Of a stretch of DNA of 64,000 bases, positions 21,816-32,428 are shown piece by piece. Both the position numbers and the translations under genes were made by a program. Below the pieces are notes generated by a model that was not told the origin of the DNA, searched no databases, and saw only the letters and a list, made by a program, of their open reading frames with translations. This DNA comes from Rhynchopus sp. YZ270_cl-10 (Eukaryota; Euglenozoa; Diplonemea; Diplonemida; Diplonemidae): assembly GCA_964035575.1 (NCBI GenBank), contig OZ037875.1, positions 806,001 to 870,000 on the forward strand, read 5' to 3'. Numbering within the stretch: the stretch's first letter is position 1; each line of letters begins with the position of its first letter.

Positions 21816-21860
21816 AAGGTGACTAAGCACGAAAGGCTTAGGTTCATCTTATAACCTTTT
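21816..21860 (+). repeat. R1 hairpin repeat
   Basis: Stem CTAAGC/GCTTAG with loop ACGAAAG (one change from the common loop), then TTCATCTTATAACC. Confidence 0.85.
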
Positions 21861-23032
21861 GTTTTTGTCACCCCCCCATATGGGGTCGAGGGAGTACATC
21901 ACAAACATTCTCAGGGAACCCAAAGAGGCCAAAATATTCGGGGTGAATCTTTTGTGGTTTTGTGGTTTTTTTTGTGGTTTTTTTTTGTTTGTGAATGTTT
22001 GTGGTTTACTACTCCCCCCCTCGTCCTCCTCCTCGCCACCCACAAAAGTTAGTCAATCAGTTTCTATTTTATTTTACTTCTCAACAATTTTTTTTCTTTT
22101 ATATATCTGGGTGTGTGTCAGGGGCTTTCATAGGTTTCAGGGAGGTTCGTTGAATCGTGGGAAAATCCTGGTTGTGAGCCTCAGCTCAAATTGGGGACCT
22201 CCCGGCAGAATGCGGAATGACGATGAGTGAGTGAAGCTGAAAGGTGCAAAACACCTCTGTGGATGCACCCAGAATTCCTCAGTCATCCGACTGTAGAGTT
22301 CGGCATTTTCATTATTTTTTTTTTTTTTTGGTCTGACCAAAATTCTGTTAAGGTGAAAACCTGGTCAGGCTGACCAGAATTCATCCCCCCTATATAAGAC
22401 CCTGGTGTGTGTGTGATACACATTTGAAAGAAAATGTGGGTTGTTCTTAAGAGCAGAGCATTGCCCATAAAGGGTGTGTGTGTTTTATTTTTAGTTTTGT
22501 TTATCCTGAAGCAACAAATGCGTGAATAGTTCTTTGGTTTTTTTTGTGGGGTGGGTTGTGGGGGATCTCTGTGCAGTGTTTTTTATTTTTTACAATATTT
22601 GTGTGTTAAGAGATGGTGGTTTTGTGTCTCTCTCAAGGGAGCTACTTCTTCGTATTGATAGAACGTCCTTCGTACTTTCTCTTCGACCTAACTAAGTATT
22701 TTTAGGTTTTCTTTGTTTGGTAGCTAAAGGAGGCTAGGGCTCATTTTACAAACTCTTTTTTTTTTCTCTTTCAAAGGGTGACTCACCTTGCGTTAGTTGG
22801 GATCATACAAACGGTTCAATTTTATTTCTCACACCTTTTCCCAATATTCCCCTTTATTTTCCATGTAAATGGAAACTGGGTGAATTTTTATATTTGTTGT
22901 CTGTTCAACGTATCTCCCGCCGTGAATGAAGTACCCCACTCCATAGGGGCGTCACCGTCATGATTCGGGTCCTGCTGTGTAGTGGCTGAAGAACCCCCTT
23001 TTTTTTTGATGTTGCAAACTTCTCTGTGGTAA

Positions 23033-23140
23033 AAGATGTGTGTGCACGAGAAGCATTCATCTTGCAGGTTTTCTTTTTTAGTTCGCGTGGAGTGTCAGTG
23101 CCTGCGTCCCAGAGGCGTTTGCACTATCAACTTCACTTTT
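23033..23140 (+). repeat. R1b hairpin followed by R5
   Basis: ATGTGTGC, loop ACGAGAA, GCATTCAT gives an 8-bp stem with one mismatch. It is followed by GTGCCTGCGTCC, GAGGCGTTTGCACTATC and AACTTC. This shows the usual R1b-plus-R5 composite. Confidence 0.75.
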
Positions 23141-23480
23141 TAGTTTGTGTAGTTAACTTCAAATTTTCTGCACCAACCACCAACGTCACTTTTTTCCTCA
23201 CAGTGCTTGTATTCGCCGCTGTACGGTGAGGTGTTTGCACTGCCCCTTCTCTTTTCTGCCAGCCCCGATGCGAACTGGATGTTTCAACGATTTATATTTG
23301 CTCTTTTTCCACCTGATTTTAGCCCGGTAGCAACTTCTGCCCAACACCGCCAAACTCGGGTCAATCAGGTGATTTTTTTTCTTCTTTTTTTTTGGAAAAA
23401 AAAGATGTCTGTTTAGGAAGCTCATCTGTCTAATAATGTTTTGCATATCAGGTTCTTTTGACAAAAAACAAAATGTATAT

Positions 23481-23525
23481 CTAGTGGAGCTCATCCTCGG
23501 GTGTCGACACTAATACAAAGTTTTT
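23481..23525 (+). repeat. R3 repeat copy
   Basis: GGAGCTCATCCTCGGGTG, then CACTAATACAAAG. TAGTG and CACTA at its two ends can pair. Confidence 0.75.
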
Positions 23526-23590
23526 TTTTTAACAAGAAAGGTTCTTGCGGCTACCCTCTCAAGTGCTTTCAATTATTCGAACTGAAATTT

Positions 23591-23734
23591 GGTGTGGCTG
23601 AAGGGGGGTACTATTTTTGAGCTATTTTTCTGCTATTTTCTGCTATTCTGAGCATCTGGATTTTTGTGGTGCGGCTGAAGGGAGGTGCTATTTTTGTGCT
23701 ATTTTCTGCTATTTTGGGGGTCGTCAGCCACACC
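23591..23734. mobile_element. MITE, GGTGTGGCTGA family, copy 1
   Basis: Ends are an exact 11-bp inverted repeat (GGTGTGGCTGA / TCAGCCACACC). The interior carries CTATTTTCTGCTATTTT motifs. The copy at 33828-33981 has the same ends and interior. No coding capacity. Confidence 0.85.
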
Positions 23735-24218
23735 ATGAAAGGATAAGAATGTACCTTTTGGTGTGTATTTTTTATTCTTCATTTTCATTTCCAAAAAAAT
23801 GCAAGGGTACATTTGTCGCACCCTCTTTGCTTTCTTTTCATTTCGGTTAAGAAAAGAAAGTATATGAAATTATCATTTCCCATACCCACGAATCATTTTA
23901 GGAAAGTCAGTTTTGTTATTTCAACGCTTTTTTCATCTATCTACAGCCTTCTCCCCAAATACCGAGTAGGTAAATATATTGTACTGTCCTAACAGAAATG
24001 CCGTGTCAAAAATTGGGGCGGATTTCCTTGACATTAACGCATATTTACGTACATGGTATGTTGTGAGACCTCCTTGCGCCTGAGAAAGGATTCTTATTTT
24101 GCTTTTTTTTATGCGTGCAATTTTCCCGCTTTTATCTTTTGAGGGTGGGGTATGTGTGTCCTCACCCTGCCTTCGGTTCTTCGTCTCCGTAGGAAAATAT
24201 AGTTTATCTTTTATATTG

Positions 24219-24269
24219 AAGGTGACTGAGCCCGCGTGGCTTAGGTTCATCTTACCAACGACCTTCTCT
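24219..24269 (+). repeat. R1 variant with altered loop
   Basis: GGTGACTGAGC, loop CCGCGTG, GCTTAGGTTCATCTTACC. The stem survives through a G-T pair although the loop differs. Confidence 0.7.
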
Positions 24270-24302
24270 TTCATCGTCTCGGATCACTCACGTTCTCCCC
24301 CC

Positions 24303-24417
24303 CCACCCTTTGCATGAGCTCGACCGAGATGCGTTTTAGCACGTTTTAGCAACTACCCCTTTCGGTCATTAAGGTGACTAAGCACAGAGAGGCTTAGGGT
24401 CATCTTATAAACTTTTC
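24303..24417 (+). repeat. R8 fragment followed by R1 copy
   Basis: 24303-24355 repeats CACCCTTTGCATGAGCTCG from R8 at 20.7 kb. 24371-24417 is an R1 hairpin with an 8-nt loop (ACAGAGAG) between CTAAGC and GCTTAG. Confidence 0.75.
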
Positions 24418-24610
24418 TTTCATTATCTATGTATTCTTTTTATGTGATTTTTATTTTTATTTTTGCAACCCTTCGCGCCGCAACTCTTCATCCTTCAATA
24501 CTTTCCCCTCCTTTTAAAATACAAAAAGCTCCCTCTTTTTTTCAATTTCTCTTCAAAATCATTCCTACCCTACAGAGTGAAGAGAGTACACAAATGCGGG
24601 CATAATTTTG

Positions 24611-25285
24611 ATGCCACAGGTACGCCATGTTGGCACGCCACCTTCTGTCCGTGGCAAGCCTACCGAACGGTACTGCGCACAATGTGGAGGGTTGATTGAG
24701 GGGAAGTACATTTGGTTTAGCCTTGACGGGAGTGATGAGGTCCCTCTCCACCTCGAGGCCTGCAAGGACGCTTACGTCACCGAGGCCTCCCCTGTATGCG
24801 ATTGGTGTGGAAAGAAGATGTGCAACGGCTTCAGCCGCGTCTCTTCGGACACCCTCATTGCTGTGGTGCACGATGCGTGTATAGTACCACTTACCTCTTC
24901 TGCTGCGTGTCTAGGGTGCGCAGTATGCAAACGTCTTGTAACAAAAGCGACCGGAGGGGTTATGATTGTCGGATCCGACCAGCCTGTTCACCCTGCGTGT
25001 CAAGATGAGTTCAAGCTGATGGTGTCCGATAAGTGTACTCACTGTGCGCGGCCGATTCTAGACTCATTAGTGCAGATCTCCGACCCGCATTCCTACGGCC
25101 TAGCGAAGCTCCACCCAAACTGCCTGCAACCCTTCAAGCAGGAGCAGTGCCCCCGATGCAGTGTCTGCGCAGAGACAATTCTATCTAGCAGGTATTCCGT
25201 CCTCCGCGAAAAGGCCTACCACGATGAATGCCTCATTAAAATGAGGAAACGTGCAGCCGCACCTGGAACAATGAAGCGGAGATAA
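24611..25285 (+). CDS. Tandem LIM-like zinc-finger protein
   Basis: A 224-residue protein made of five similar modules of the form CxxC, about 16-24 residues, HxxC or HxxxC. Examples are CAQC..HLEAC, CDWC..HDAC, CAVC..HPAC, CTHC..HPNC and CSVC..HDEC. These are zinc-binding half-LIM or LIM-like units, usually protein-protein interaction surfaces in the cytoskeleton or nucleus. The C-terminus is basic (MRKRAAAPGTMKRR). The chosen ATG begins MPQVRHVG; a TACAG acceptor lies 36 bases upstream. No catalytic domain is seen. The exact zinc topology cannot be settled by eye, and the partner is unknown. Confidence 0.8.
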   Translation: MPQVRHVGTPPSVRGKPTERYCAQCGGLIEGKYIWFSLDGSDEVPLHLEACKDAYVTEASPVCDWCGKKMCNGFSRVSSDTLIAVVHDACIVPLTSSAACLGCAVCKRLVTKATGGVMIVGSDQPVHPACQDEFKLMVSDKCTHCARPILDSLVQISDPHSYGLAKLHPNCLQPFKQEQCPRCSVCAETILSSRYSVLREKAYHDECLIKMRKRAAAPGTMKRR

Positions 25286-26316
25286 ATCTCATCCCGGGGG
25301 AATGAAATGAATTAGATCCATGTAGACAAATAGAAAAAGGATTGATTTTTTTTTAAAAATCTTGCTCTTCCCTCTGACCTCTCCATTATGTGAATACGCT
25401 CTGCACAACCTATCTCAGGGAAAGCCCCTCCCCTAAGAACCCCCCTGTCCTCTACGATTTTTCAAAAAGGACGAAAAAGGACGAAAAAGGACAAAAAAGG
25501 ACGAAAAAGGACGAAAAGGGACATTGGTAATAATGTACAGTGACTAAGTTACTCCTCACGTTCCTGGTACAAAGAATCGTCTCACAACCCACTGATAGTT
25601 GACACCTGCGTTTTTAAGTTTACAAAAAGTAATAAAACACTCCACTGCTTTTTCTGCCTGATCCATGAGCGTCTTTGGATTGAAAGCCTCAAGGCACTTT
25701 CCAAAACCCCACGAGGGACCTTGCCTTATTTATCAGGGTGTAGCAGGTAGGGGACAAGATGGTGGCAAGAACACAGCGGCCGGTTTCCAGGTTGTACTTC
25801 TCTCGTTCATCTCCGGACTTCTTGCATTTTTTGTGCCCAGCAACTTCCCCTTCAGGTGCAGGTCAGGTATTGAACACCTGTTTCAAAGCCCAGAACATTG
25901 GAAGAATGTGGACAATCCTCGCGGAGTCTTGTTCCATGTACCTGATGTCTTCTGTCGTAGAGCACTTCTGCACAAACGGGAACCTCTCCCAAAAACTGAG
26001 ATCCCCGCACTTCTGGAGAGCGGGAAGCTGGTTGTGGATAGGTGGCATGTTTTCAAAACATTTCGCCTAATACAAGGGATTCGACTTTTTCCCAAGAAAA
26101 TATTATTTGGGGGGATTTTTTTTTTTCGGGTGAACCGGTGATTTTCCTGGTGATTTTCCTGTACACCTTACACCACCGTCCTTTTTTGTCCTTTTTCGTC
26201 CTTTTTCCCGGATCGAAAAAGGACGAAAAAGACGAAAAAGACGTAGAGGACGAAAAAGGACAAGGGGTATTCTTACCCTCCCCTCCCTCCCCTTTCCCAT
26301 TTCAAAAAAAAAAAAA
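25286..26316. other. Intergenic stretch between LIM-like and p24 genes
   Basis: About 1 kb, mostly filled by the inverted-array element at 25430-26277. An open frame of about 158 codons at 25665-26141 lies inside it. That frame resembles nothing I recognise and could be a remnant of a transposon protein or chance. Confidence 0.5.
25430..26277. mobile_element. Inverted-array element, possible DNA transposon remnant
   Basis: The left end has CCTGTCCTCTACGA and then a tandem array of AAAAAGGACG units (25463-25523). The right end carries the same material in reverse orientation (26178-26265, including GACGTAGAGGACG). The two ends therefore form imperfect terminal inverted repeats around about 650 bp. 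No target duplication was identified. Confidence 0.55.
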
Positions 26317-27590
26317 ATGGACCGAATTTTGGTTGTTGTGTTGTTGTGTTTGGTGTCGGAGGTGTCGGGGATATTTTGGTTTCATGTAACGTCTGAGAAG
26401 GAGACGTGCTTTACTGAAGAGGTTGGATTGGAGGCGGCAACGCTTCATGTACGGTACAATGTGAAGCAGGCAGAGGGGACGCAGGCGCATGGGAACACAG
26501 AGTTGCTTGGGTCTATGTCGGAGGCAAATTCGGTGCGTGCGTTTACGATTTCGGTGCGTGCGTCGCACAACCAGAAGCAGATCCTCTCGCGCAGGGTGGG
26601 GGATCTTAAAGGCAGTGTCCTCGCAAAGATCGACGACCAGACGCCCCAAGCAGACGTCTGCTTCATCGCCGACCCACTCCAGCACGGTGCCCTCTCTGCG
26701 CCCATCAAAATCCGCACCGAAATCGACCACCGCCACAAAGCCTTCCAAAGAGACGAAGCCCCCAAGCGCAAGACCGTCAAAGGCAGCGGTCCCGGTGGCA
26801 TGGCAATCGAAACCTTCCAAGACGAGCGCGGGCAGGTGTCGGAGGTCCTCAAAACACAGGAGGAGCTTGCGCATATGCATCGGTCTTTGGAGGTGTGTTT
26901 AAAATTGTTGTTTTAGAGAATTGGAGGGAAAAAAAGCGAAAAGTTTCCTGCGCAACACAAACCTGCCTTTTTGGTAGCATTTTTTTTGGAATAGTAGTGT
27001 CAAGTCAGAGAAGTAGATTTTTTGGTCTTTTGAGGTACACGGTACAGCTTTGTATTTCAAATCACATTATTTCAAAGTAAACAATGAGAAGCTTAGGTGT
27101 CATCTAAGAAATTTTTCTAATTTTATTTATCAGATGTAAACCACGAAATGGATGTAGGACTGCATGGTTGGGGGTGTCCACCCCCGGTACAGTCGGTCAT
27201 TGTACCAAGGTACACTGTTCACGAGAGGGCTTTTGTATTTTAACTCTACTTTATTTGCTTTTCTGTTGTGGTTGTGATGCATATCTAGGTCTGCCAATGT
27301 TACACACAGCAGGACCCCTGACTATATGGGTTCGTCCCAGCCTGGAGTCATCACGCTTGTTAACCCACCTACACCACCTATCACCACAGGACCTGCGTAT
27401 CATCATGGGCAACCTCGAGGAACAGGCCACCACCTTCACCAAGTCGCAGAGCCGCTTCCTCACCACCTCCGAGTCCACGAACGAGCGCGTCTGGGTTGCG
27501 TCCTTCATCACCATCGCCATTGTCGTCAGCACCTCCTTCTACCAGTACCGCCACCTCAAGGGCTATCTGTTGAAGAAGAAGCTTGTCTAG
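26317..27590 (+). CDS. p24 family (emp24/GOLD) cargo receptor, two exons
   Basis: Exons 26317-26892 and 27390-27590, intron GTGTGT..CACAG, phase 0, 258 residues. p24 proteins are type I membrane cargo receptors cycling between ER and Golgi in COPI/COPII vesicles. Visible parts: signal peptide (1-22), a GOLD domain (about 23-170) with the two expected cysteines (KETCF and DVCFI), a coiled-coil segment (about 185-215), one transmembrane span (VWVASFITIAIVVSTSF), and a short tail ending KKKLV. The last four residues, KKLV, fit the KKxx COPI retrieval signal. The 497-bp intron contains R2 and a degenerate R1. Domain order and length match the family well. Confidence 0.93.
27033..27067 (+). repeat. 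R2 fragment in p24 intron
   Basis: GAGGTACACGGTACAGC, then TTTGTATTTCAAATCA: a degenerate R2 core within the intron. Confidence 0.5.
27132..27250 (+). repeat. R2 element in p24 intron
   Basis: Runs from GTAAACCACGAAATGG through a GGGGG/CCCCC hairpin and GTACC/GGTAC to CACGAGAGGGCTTTTGTATT. A degenerate R1 scrap (GAGAAGCTTAGGTGTCATCT) lies just before it at about 27086-27105. Confidence 0.85.
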
Positions 27591-28929
27591 AACTGCGATC
27601 GATACGATGGGGAATGACACTTTTTTTTTGGGGATTTTTTTTTGCGAAGATTTTAGGACACTTGGCAAAAAAAAGGGGGTTTGGGGCAGGAATAGGGGTT
27701 TCGTGTCGTATTAATTACATAAGAATATCTCATTTTGTGTGATTCAAAAAATGGTGTATTTTTTTTCTCTCTTTTCTTTTGCATTGTTCAAAGTGAACGG
27801 GAGCGAGGGGAGATCACCTCGCTTGAAGTAATACTATGATCAGAGGTGGTGGCATGGAATGATACAAGGTAGCTGGAAGAGAAAAAAAATGATTGGTTCT
27901 GCCACACTCTTTAGGGATGTCATCATGTGCCGACAAAATACACTAAATTCTCTGTAGTCTCCCGCCAATCGCCAATGTAAATAGATTTTTTCTCTCTGAA
28001 CAAAGCAAAAAACAAAAAGCATGTGGAGCCTGCGCCTAACATCTTCACACATTTTTTTTTTGTTCTCTTCAAAAAAAGAAGAAAAAAACACAATCACGCT
28101 TGGAGCACTCTTTGAGAGGTATCGGATGGGGGGGATTGGGTGGGGACAAATGTAAATTCTATTTTGTTTCAAAATGAAAACGAAAAAAAAAAGTAGACCC
28201 TTTTCCTACCTCCGACATTCCATATCCTGATATGCTTACAACTATGTGATCATATTCTTGATGCACGGAACTTGATGCAGGTGGTTTTCGCTCAAGTTCG
28301 TTGGGAATTTTTCGGTTGTGAGTTCCACCACACCTCAGTCTTTGTCGTGATATGAAGTGCAGCGTACTTACTCTTAGCTGACATCGCGGACACGCCGACG
28401 TTCTCTCTCCTAGCCGCTGCTCTGCCGTCACCAGGGAGTTGTTGACGTGTTGACGTCTTCCCCTTCACGCCCTTCCTCTCTCATCAAAAAGGGCAGACGG
28501 AGGGATGATCGGCCTGTCTACGAACGCATCGTTCATACGGCGCTCGAGCTTGTGCGTCGCATCGTTCACCTTCGTCAAGTGTTCATTTTCTTGGCGCATG
28601 CGGGCGACGAGTCCTTTGCTGACACTGCCCGTGATCTCTTGGAGGGTGTCTTTCATTCGTTCTCGGGATTTGTTCGGGAGGCATTCATATGTATGCCACA
28701 GACCAAAAAGGCGTCCTTGATGGATCCTCACGTTACCCTCGCTGCATATGGATAATGTTATGTTTAGTTTTTCCACCACTAACCTCCTCCCCCTCTCCCC
28801 CTCTCCCTCCCACTCTACAAAAAAAAAAATCCAGCCGGTTGGGGGGGTATTTTGTTCCCACAACCTTTTGTGTTTCACACCCCCTCCCACACCCCCCCCT
28901 CTTTTACATTTCATTTCAAAGAACTTACC
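27591..28929. other. Intergenic stretch before PTEN
   Basis: About 1.3 kb. It holds poly-A/T runs, a possible minus-strand coding block (28465-28770), and the pyrimidine-rich PTEN leader at about 28770-28920. Nothing else is recognised. Confidence 0.5.
28465..28770 (-). CDS. Possible minus-strand coiled-coil exon
   Basis: Read on the minus strand, this stretch encodes a coherent heptad pattern (KDTLQEITGSVSKGLVARM, then NEHLTKVNDATHKLERRM), faintly SNARE-like, ending in a stop after DERGRA. A GTAAGT donor-like site lies nearby on the same strand (about 28370). The plus strand is also open here, so this could be a shadow. If real, it would be the only minus-strand coding block in the window. 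Confidence 0.25.
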   Translation of the reverse strand, partial: KLNITLSICSEGNVRIHQGRLFGLWHTYECLPNKSRERMKDTLQEITGSVSKGLVARMRQENEHLTKVNDATHKLERRMNDAFVDRPIIPPSALFDERGRA

Positions 28930-31900
28930 ATGGCAGCAACGATTGTGTTTGCAGCGGAAGAGGACTTGGATGAGATGGACGATACGATGCTTGGATCGTA
29001 TTCTAATTCACCGCATGGAACCACTACGGCCGGTGTGTTGGGTACAAATGGACCTGTAGATGCCACCATGCCCCAAGGGAACGCGAATTCAACCCCATCA
29101 ACGAACCCACCAAAGGTGAAAGCCCCCGGGGGACATCTCGGGGATAAGCTCCGCGCCCTCGTCTCCCAACGCAAAGAGCGTTATAAGGAACAAAATTTTG
29201 ATCTGGATTTCACGTATATCACACCACGTATCATTGCCATGGGCTTTCCTTCTAGCGGTACCGAAGCATACTACAGAAACCCCATGGACCAAGTAGAGAA
29301 TCTCCTAGAACACAACCATGCAGGGCACTATAAGGTGTACAATTTGTGTAGCGAGCGGCAGTATGATCGGCCAGAGAGGTTCCGCGAGTCGCACGCTACC
29401 TTTGCATTTGACGACCACCACCCGCCGATGCCGTTTTCCCTGATGACTGCGTTTGTTGCAGATGCAAACGACTTTCTTGATGCAAACCCAAAAAACGTTA
29501 TTGTCGTTCACTGCAAAGCAGGCAAGGGGCGGACCGGGACCATGATAGCTGCGCTCTTTCTTTCCCAAAAGGACTCTGGGTTTACCACAGCTGCCGCAGC
29601 ACTTCAAGAATTCGCTCGGGTACGCACCTCCGACGGCAAAGGGGTGACTATACCATCACAAAAACGTTACGTAGCGTATTACCAACACCTCAGAGCGATC
29701 GAACCCCGCCAGGTCATCCGCAGATCGTGCAAGGTGGTGAAGGTGGAACTCTTGGGTATGGGTTCTTCTAGTCAGTCTCCGTTCTTTAAGGCAAAGGTCT
29801 GCAACGTTGTCGCGCAAGGTCCTCGCACCGTATTTGATTCACGGAAATACTGGAAGCCAAAGCCCTGCACCACCGGCGGAGTGGTCTGGGACATTTCTCA
29901 GGTAAAAGGGTTGTCTCTCCATGGTGACGTAATGATTGATATAAAAGCTCCGACTGCGGTGTCGGAAGTGTCGTTGTTCAGGCTGTGCTTTAACGTCGAT
30001 ATGGAATGTCTTCGGCATGCGGATGATTCTATAGCAAAAGGGTGTCCCACGCATACGTCTCACATTTTGTTTGAAAAGGCGAATCTTGACATTGCAAACA
30101 AAGATAAACATCATAAAAAATACCCTTCGCAGCTTGCGGTTAAGGTGTCTTTGGAGTTTGATCTGGTTGATGTGCCTGCAATCCAAGGGGAGATAGAGGA
30201 AGTCACCTACGAAGACGCGCAACGCACCCGCAGCGAAGCCGACGGCATCACCTTCACAGATTTGGATGGAAACTTTGTGAGTCTCATCCGAAAGGGGCGA
30301 GAGCAGGCGTCGCTTACTCTGGTGCAAAATGGGGTGAACCGGCACACCATATCGCGTCTATGTGTTGCAGGGCAAAAGAGTGATGTTCTGGTGTTTCCTG
30401 AAATTGGGGTGCAGTTTAAGCTTGCAGAGGCGGAAGCGGAGGGGCGAGAGAGGGGGGAGCTTTTGCGGCAGTTGATGGCGCTTTGTGCGAGCGTCGGTGT
30501 ATCGCATGATATCGACCGGGCTGGAGCATCTGCCTCAGCAGTCCTCAAGCTTGACATCTTCGGAGGCAACTGTGTGCGCATGCGGGTAGGTGGCCCTACC
30601 CCTCCCCCACCGCTCCCCTTCACCTTCGATGCGCGCGACCGATTTTACTTTCTTCGGGACACTCCGCAGTCTCCAAGAAAATCCCCTGCACGTACCCGCC
30701 ATCTCGACGTCGAAATGAATGAAATACCAACAGATCAGATGCTCCCCCTTTCCCGACGGGGCTCGCTTTTGAACAATACCGACAGTATTTCCCCCGTCGA
30801 AATCCTTCACCGTCCTAGACAGGAGCTTTATACCAAAGACTGGAAGGTGTGCGCCTTTTTGACTCCCACTACGAGAGTCCAGGTTAGTCTTGGTGCGTCC
30901 TGTTGTGGTGCGATTCCGCCGGATGCAACCCTTCGTGCAGTGCTGCTTACTAATGAGGAGACTATGGAGGAGGCCTCTGTTGCGGGCGCGTTCACAGAGG
31001 CACCGATTTCTTTGATTGCACCGGATCTTGATGCGCCGTGTTTATGGAGTGCAGCACCACCGCTTATTGTCCCAAAATGCGGGGTGCTGACCGTCAACGT
31101 TTCTGACAAAGCTTTTATCTCCCGTTGGGTCGCACTCTCCTGCAATTCTCTTTCAATTCATGCGAGTGGAAGCCCTACTAGCGCGGTTGAAACAACGATA
31201 GTGGGGATAACTGGGGTTGAAGTGAAGGGGAGGTGTCTGCATTTGGCACATCCTGATGAAGAGATTCGCGCAACGTGCGAATCGGAAGGGGAAAGTGCAG
31301 AGTGGGCGGCGCAGCTTCAGGGGCATAGTGGGTGGTATTCCGTTGCAATCCCGGGGGGTGAAGGTGCGGTGCGGTTCTGGCAGATTCTTTCGAATGAGCG
31401 CACCCCCCGCATCCTTGCCTCCGCCGTCGGAGGTCTTCAGCAAAGTCTTCCTCTCTCCTGCTGCGGAAACTGCACCCTCACGGTCACCCAAATCGCCCCG
31501 CTTCCCAGCCTCCCCTCAATCATCGACGCTGGAGTTAAGGTCACCTCCTTCCTAGTTGGAGGCAGTATGAGGGATGTGGAGGACATAGCAAAAGGGTTTC
31601 TTCCCTTCTTCAAGCCGCCCCCTCTAGGAAGTGGGTCCAGACCAGGTTCGCCAAGGTCTCCTAGGTCACCGAGGTCTTCTCCAAGAGAAATTCAAGGGCT
31701 GTCGGATGAGGTGGTAACGATAGGGGCTGCGCATACGGAAAGCTTTTTTGAGTCCCCATCGTTTCCGTTTGCGTTTCTTGGGGAGGGGGTGCAGTATATT
31801 CTGGTGTTCGCTCCGGATGCGGAGTTAACTCCGGTGCTTGTTGAAAAGCTTCGTGCGTATAGTGACGCAGCGCTGCCTGTCAGTGTGATGGTAGGGTTTG

Positions 31901-32052
31901 GGTGTAAGGCATTGGTCGGAACGCCAAATACGACAATATCCCGTCGTGCAAACGCAAATGTGTTTAACGCATTCGCCTCAAACATCTTAGATTGGATTTC
32001 AACGTCGGGGAAGTGCAGTCCGCGGGTTGATGGGATTCAGTGTGCGTCATAG
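28930..32052 (+). CDS. PTEN: PTEN phosphatidylinositol 3-phosphatase, extended
   Basis: A 1040-residue PTEN, which removes the 3-phosphate of PIP3 and counters PI3-kinase signalling at the plasma membrane. The start MAATIVFA follows a pyrimidine leader. Residues 1-80 are low-complexity. The N-terminal phosphatase segment reads LDFTYITPRIIAMGFPSSG at about 97. The catalytic loop HCKAGKGRTG lies at 194-203, with nucleophile Cys195 and Arg201 present and the two lysines typical of PIP3 specificity. GVTIPSQKRYV follows at about 237. A C2-like membrane-binding domain covers about 265-415. The remaining 620 residues match nothing I recognise and contain a Ser/Pro/Arg-rich patch (about 900-920). Human PTEN is 403 residues, so the extension is large. 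Confidence 0.95.
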   Translation: MAATIVFAAEEDLDEMDDTMLGSYSNSPHGTTTAGVLGTNGPVDATMPQGNANSTPSTNPPKVKAPGGHLGDKLRALVSQRKERYKEQNFDLDFTYITPRIIAMGFPSSGTEAYYRNPMDQVENLLEHNHAGHYKVYNLCSERQYDRPERFRESHATFAFDDHHPPMPFSLMTAFVADANDFLDANPKNVIVVHCKAGKGRTGTMIAALFLSQKDSGFTTAAAALQEFARVRTSDGKGVTIPSQKRYVAYYQHLRAIEPRQVIRRSCKVVKVELLGMGSSSQSPFFKAKVCNVVAQGPRTVFDSRKYWKPKPCTTGGVVWDISQVKGLSLHGDVMIDIKAPTAVSEVSLFRLCFNVDMECLRHADDSIAKGCPTHTSHILFEKANLDIANKDKHHKKYPSQLAVKVSLEFDLVDVPAIQGEIEEVTYEDAQRTRSEADGITFTDLDGNFVSLIRKGREQASLTLVQNGVNRHTISRLCVAGQKSDVLVFPEIGVQFKLAEAEAEGRERGELLRQLMALCASVGVSHDIDRAGASASAVLKLDIFGGNCVRMRVGGPTPPPPLPFTFDARDRFYFLRDTPQSPRKSPARTRHLDVEMNEIPTDQMLPLSRRGSLLNNTDSISPVEILHRPRQELYTKDWKVCAFLTPTTRVQVSLGASCCGAIPPDATLRAVLLTNEETMEEASVAGAFTEAPISLIAPDLDAPCLWSAAPPLIVPKCGVLTVNVSDKAFISRWVALSCNSLSIHASGSPTSAVETTIVGITGVEVKGRCLHLAHPDEEIRATCESEGESAEWAAQLQGHSGWYSVAIPGGEGAVRFWQILSNERTPRILASAVGGLQQSLPLSCCGNCTLTVTQIAPLPSLPSIIDAGVKVTSFLVGGSMRDVEDIAKGFLPFFKPPPLGSGSRPGSPRSPRSPRSSPREIQGLSDEVVTIGAAHTESFFESPSFPFAFLGEGVQYILVFAPDAELTPVLVEKLRAYSDAALPVSVMVGFGCKALVGTPNTTISRRANANVFNAFASNILDWISTSGKCSPRVDGIQCAS

Positions 32053-32172
32053 AGAAGGGGTTTAGAATTTTTAACAGTGTGTTGGTGCTATAGGAAATGA
32101 GTCAACGACCTGTCAGCGACCTGTCAATATCGGGGGGGGGTGGGTCATTTTTTAATAGTACTTAGCCATTTT

Positions 32173-32368
32173 CAGGTACACAGGTACACAGGTACACAGG
32201 TACACAGGTACACAGGTACACAGGTACACAGGTACACAGGTACACAGGTACACAGGTACACAGGTACACAGGTACACAGGTACACAGGTACACAGGTACA
32301 CAGGTACACAGGTACACAGGTACACAGGTACACAGGTACACAGGTACACAGGTACACAGGTACACAGG
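32173..32368. repeat. 8-bp minisatellite (CAGGTACA)n
   Basis: About 24 uninterrupted copies of an 8-bp unit. The near-perfect regularity suggests recent expansion. Confidence 0.97.
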
Positions 32369-32390
32369 CTTGAACGACTCTTTGCCGCTT

Positions 32391-32428
32391 CACAGCTGGT
32401 CTGTGAATGTGTTCACAGACCAGCTGTG
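32391..32428. repeat. Perfect 17-bp hairpin
   Basis: CACAGCTGGTCTGTGAA (32391-32407), loop TGTG, and its exact reverse complement (32412-32428). Confidence 0.9.

Larger units (their letters stand above)
19992..24610. other. Long gene-free, repeat-rich region
   Basis: About 4.6 kb with no protein gene I can support. It holds copies of R1, R1b, R3, R5 and R8 and one MITE, between poly-T/poly-A runs. Open frames here are short and low in complexity. The last 40 bases are a pyrimidine tract ending in TACAG (24571-24575), ahead of the LIM-like gene. Confidence 0.7.

Noticed and set aside
32152-32393. Repetitive frames on both strands at 32.2-32.4 kb
   Set aside because: They are translations of the (CAGGTACA)n minisatellite.
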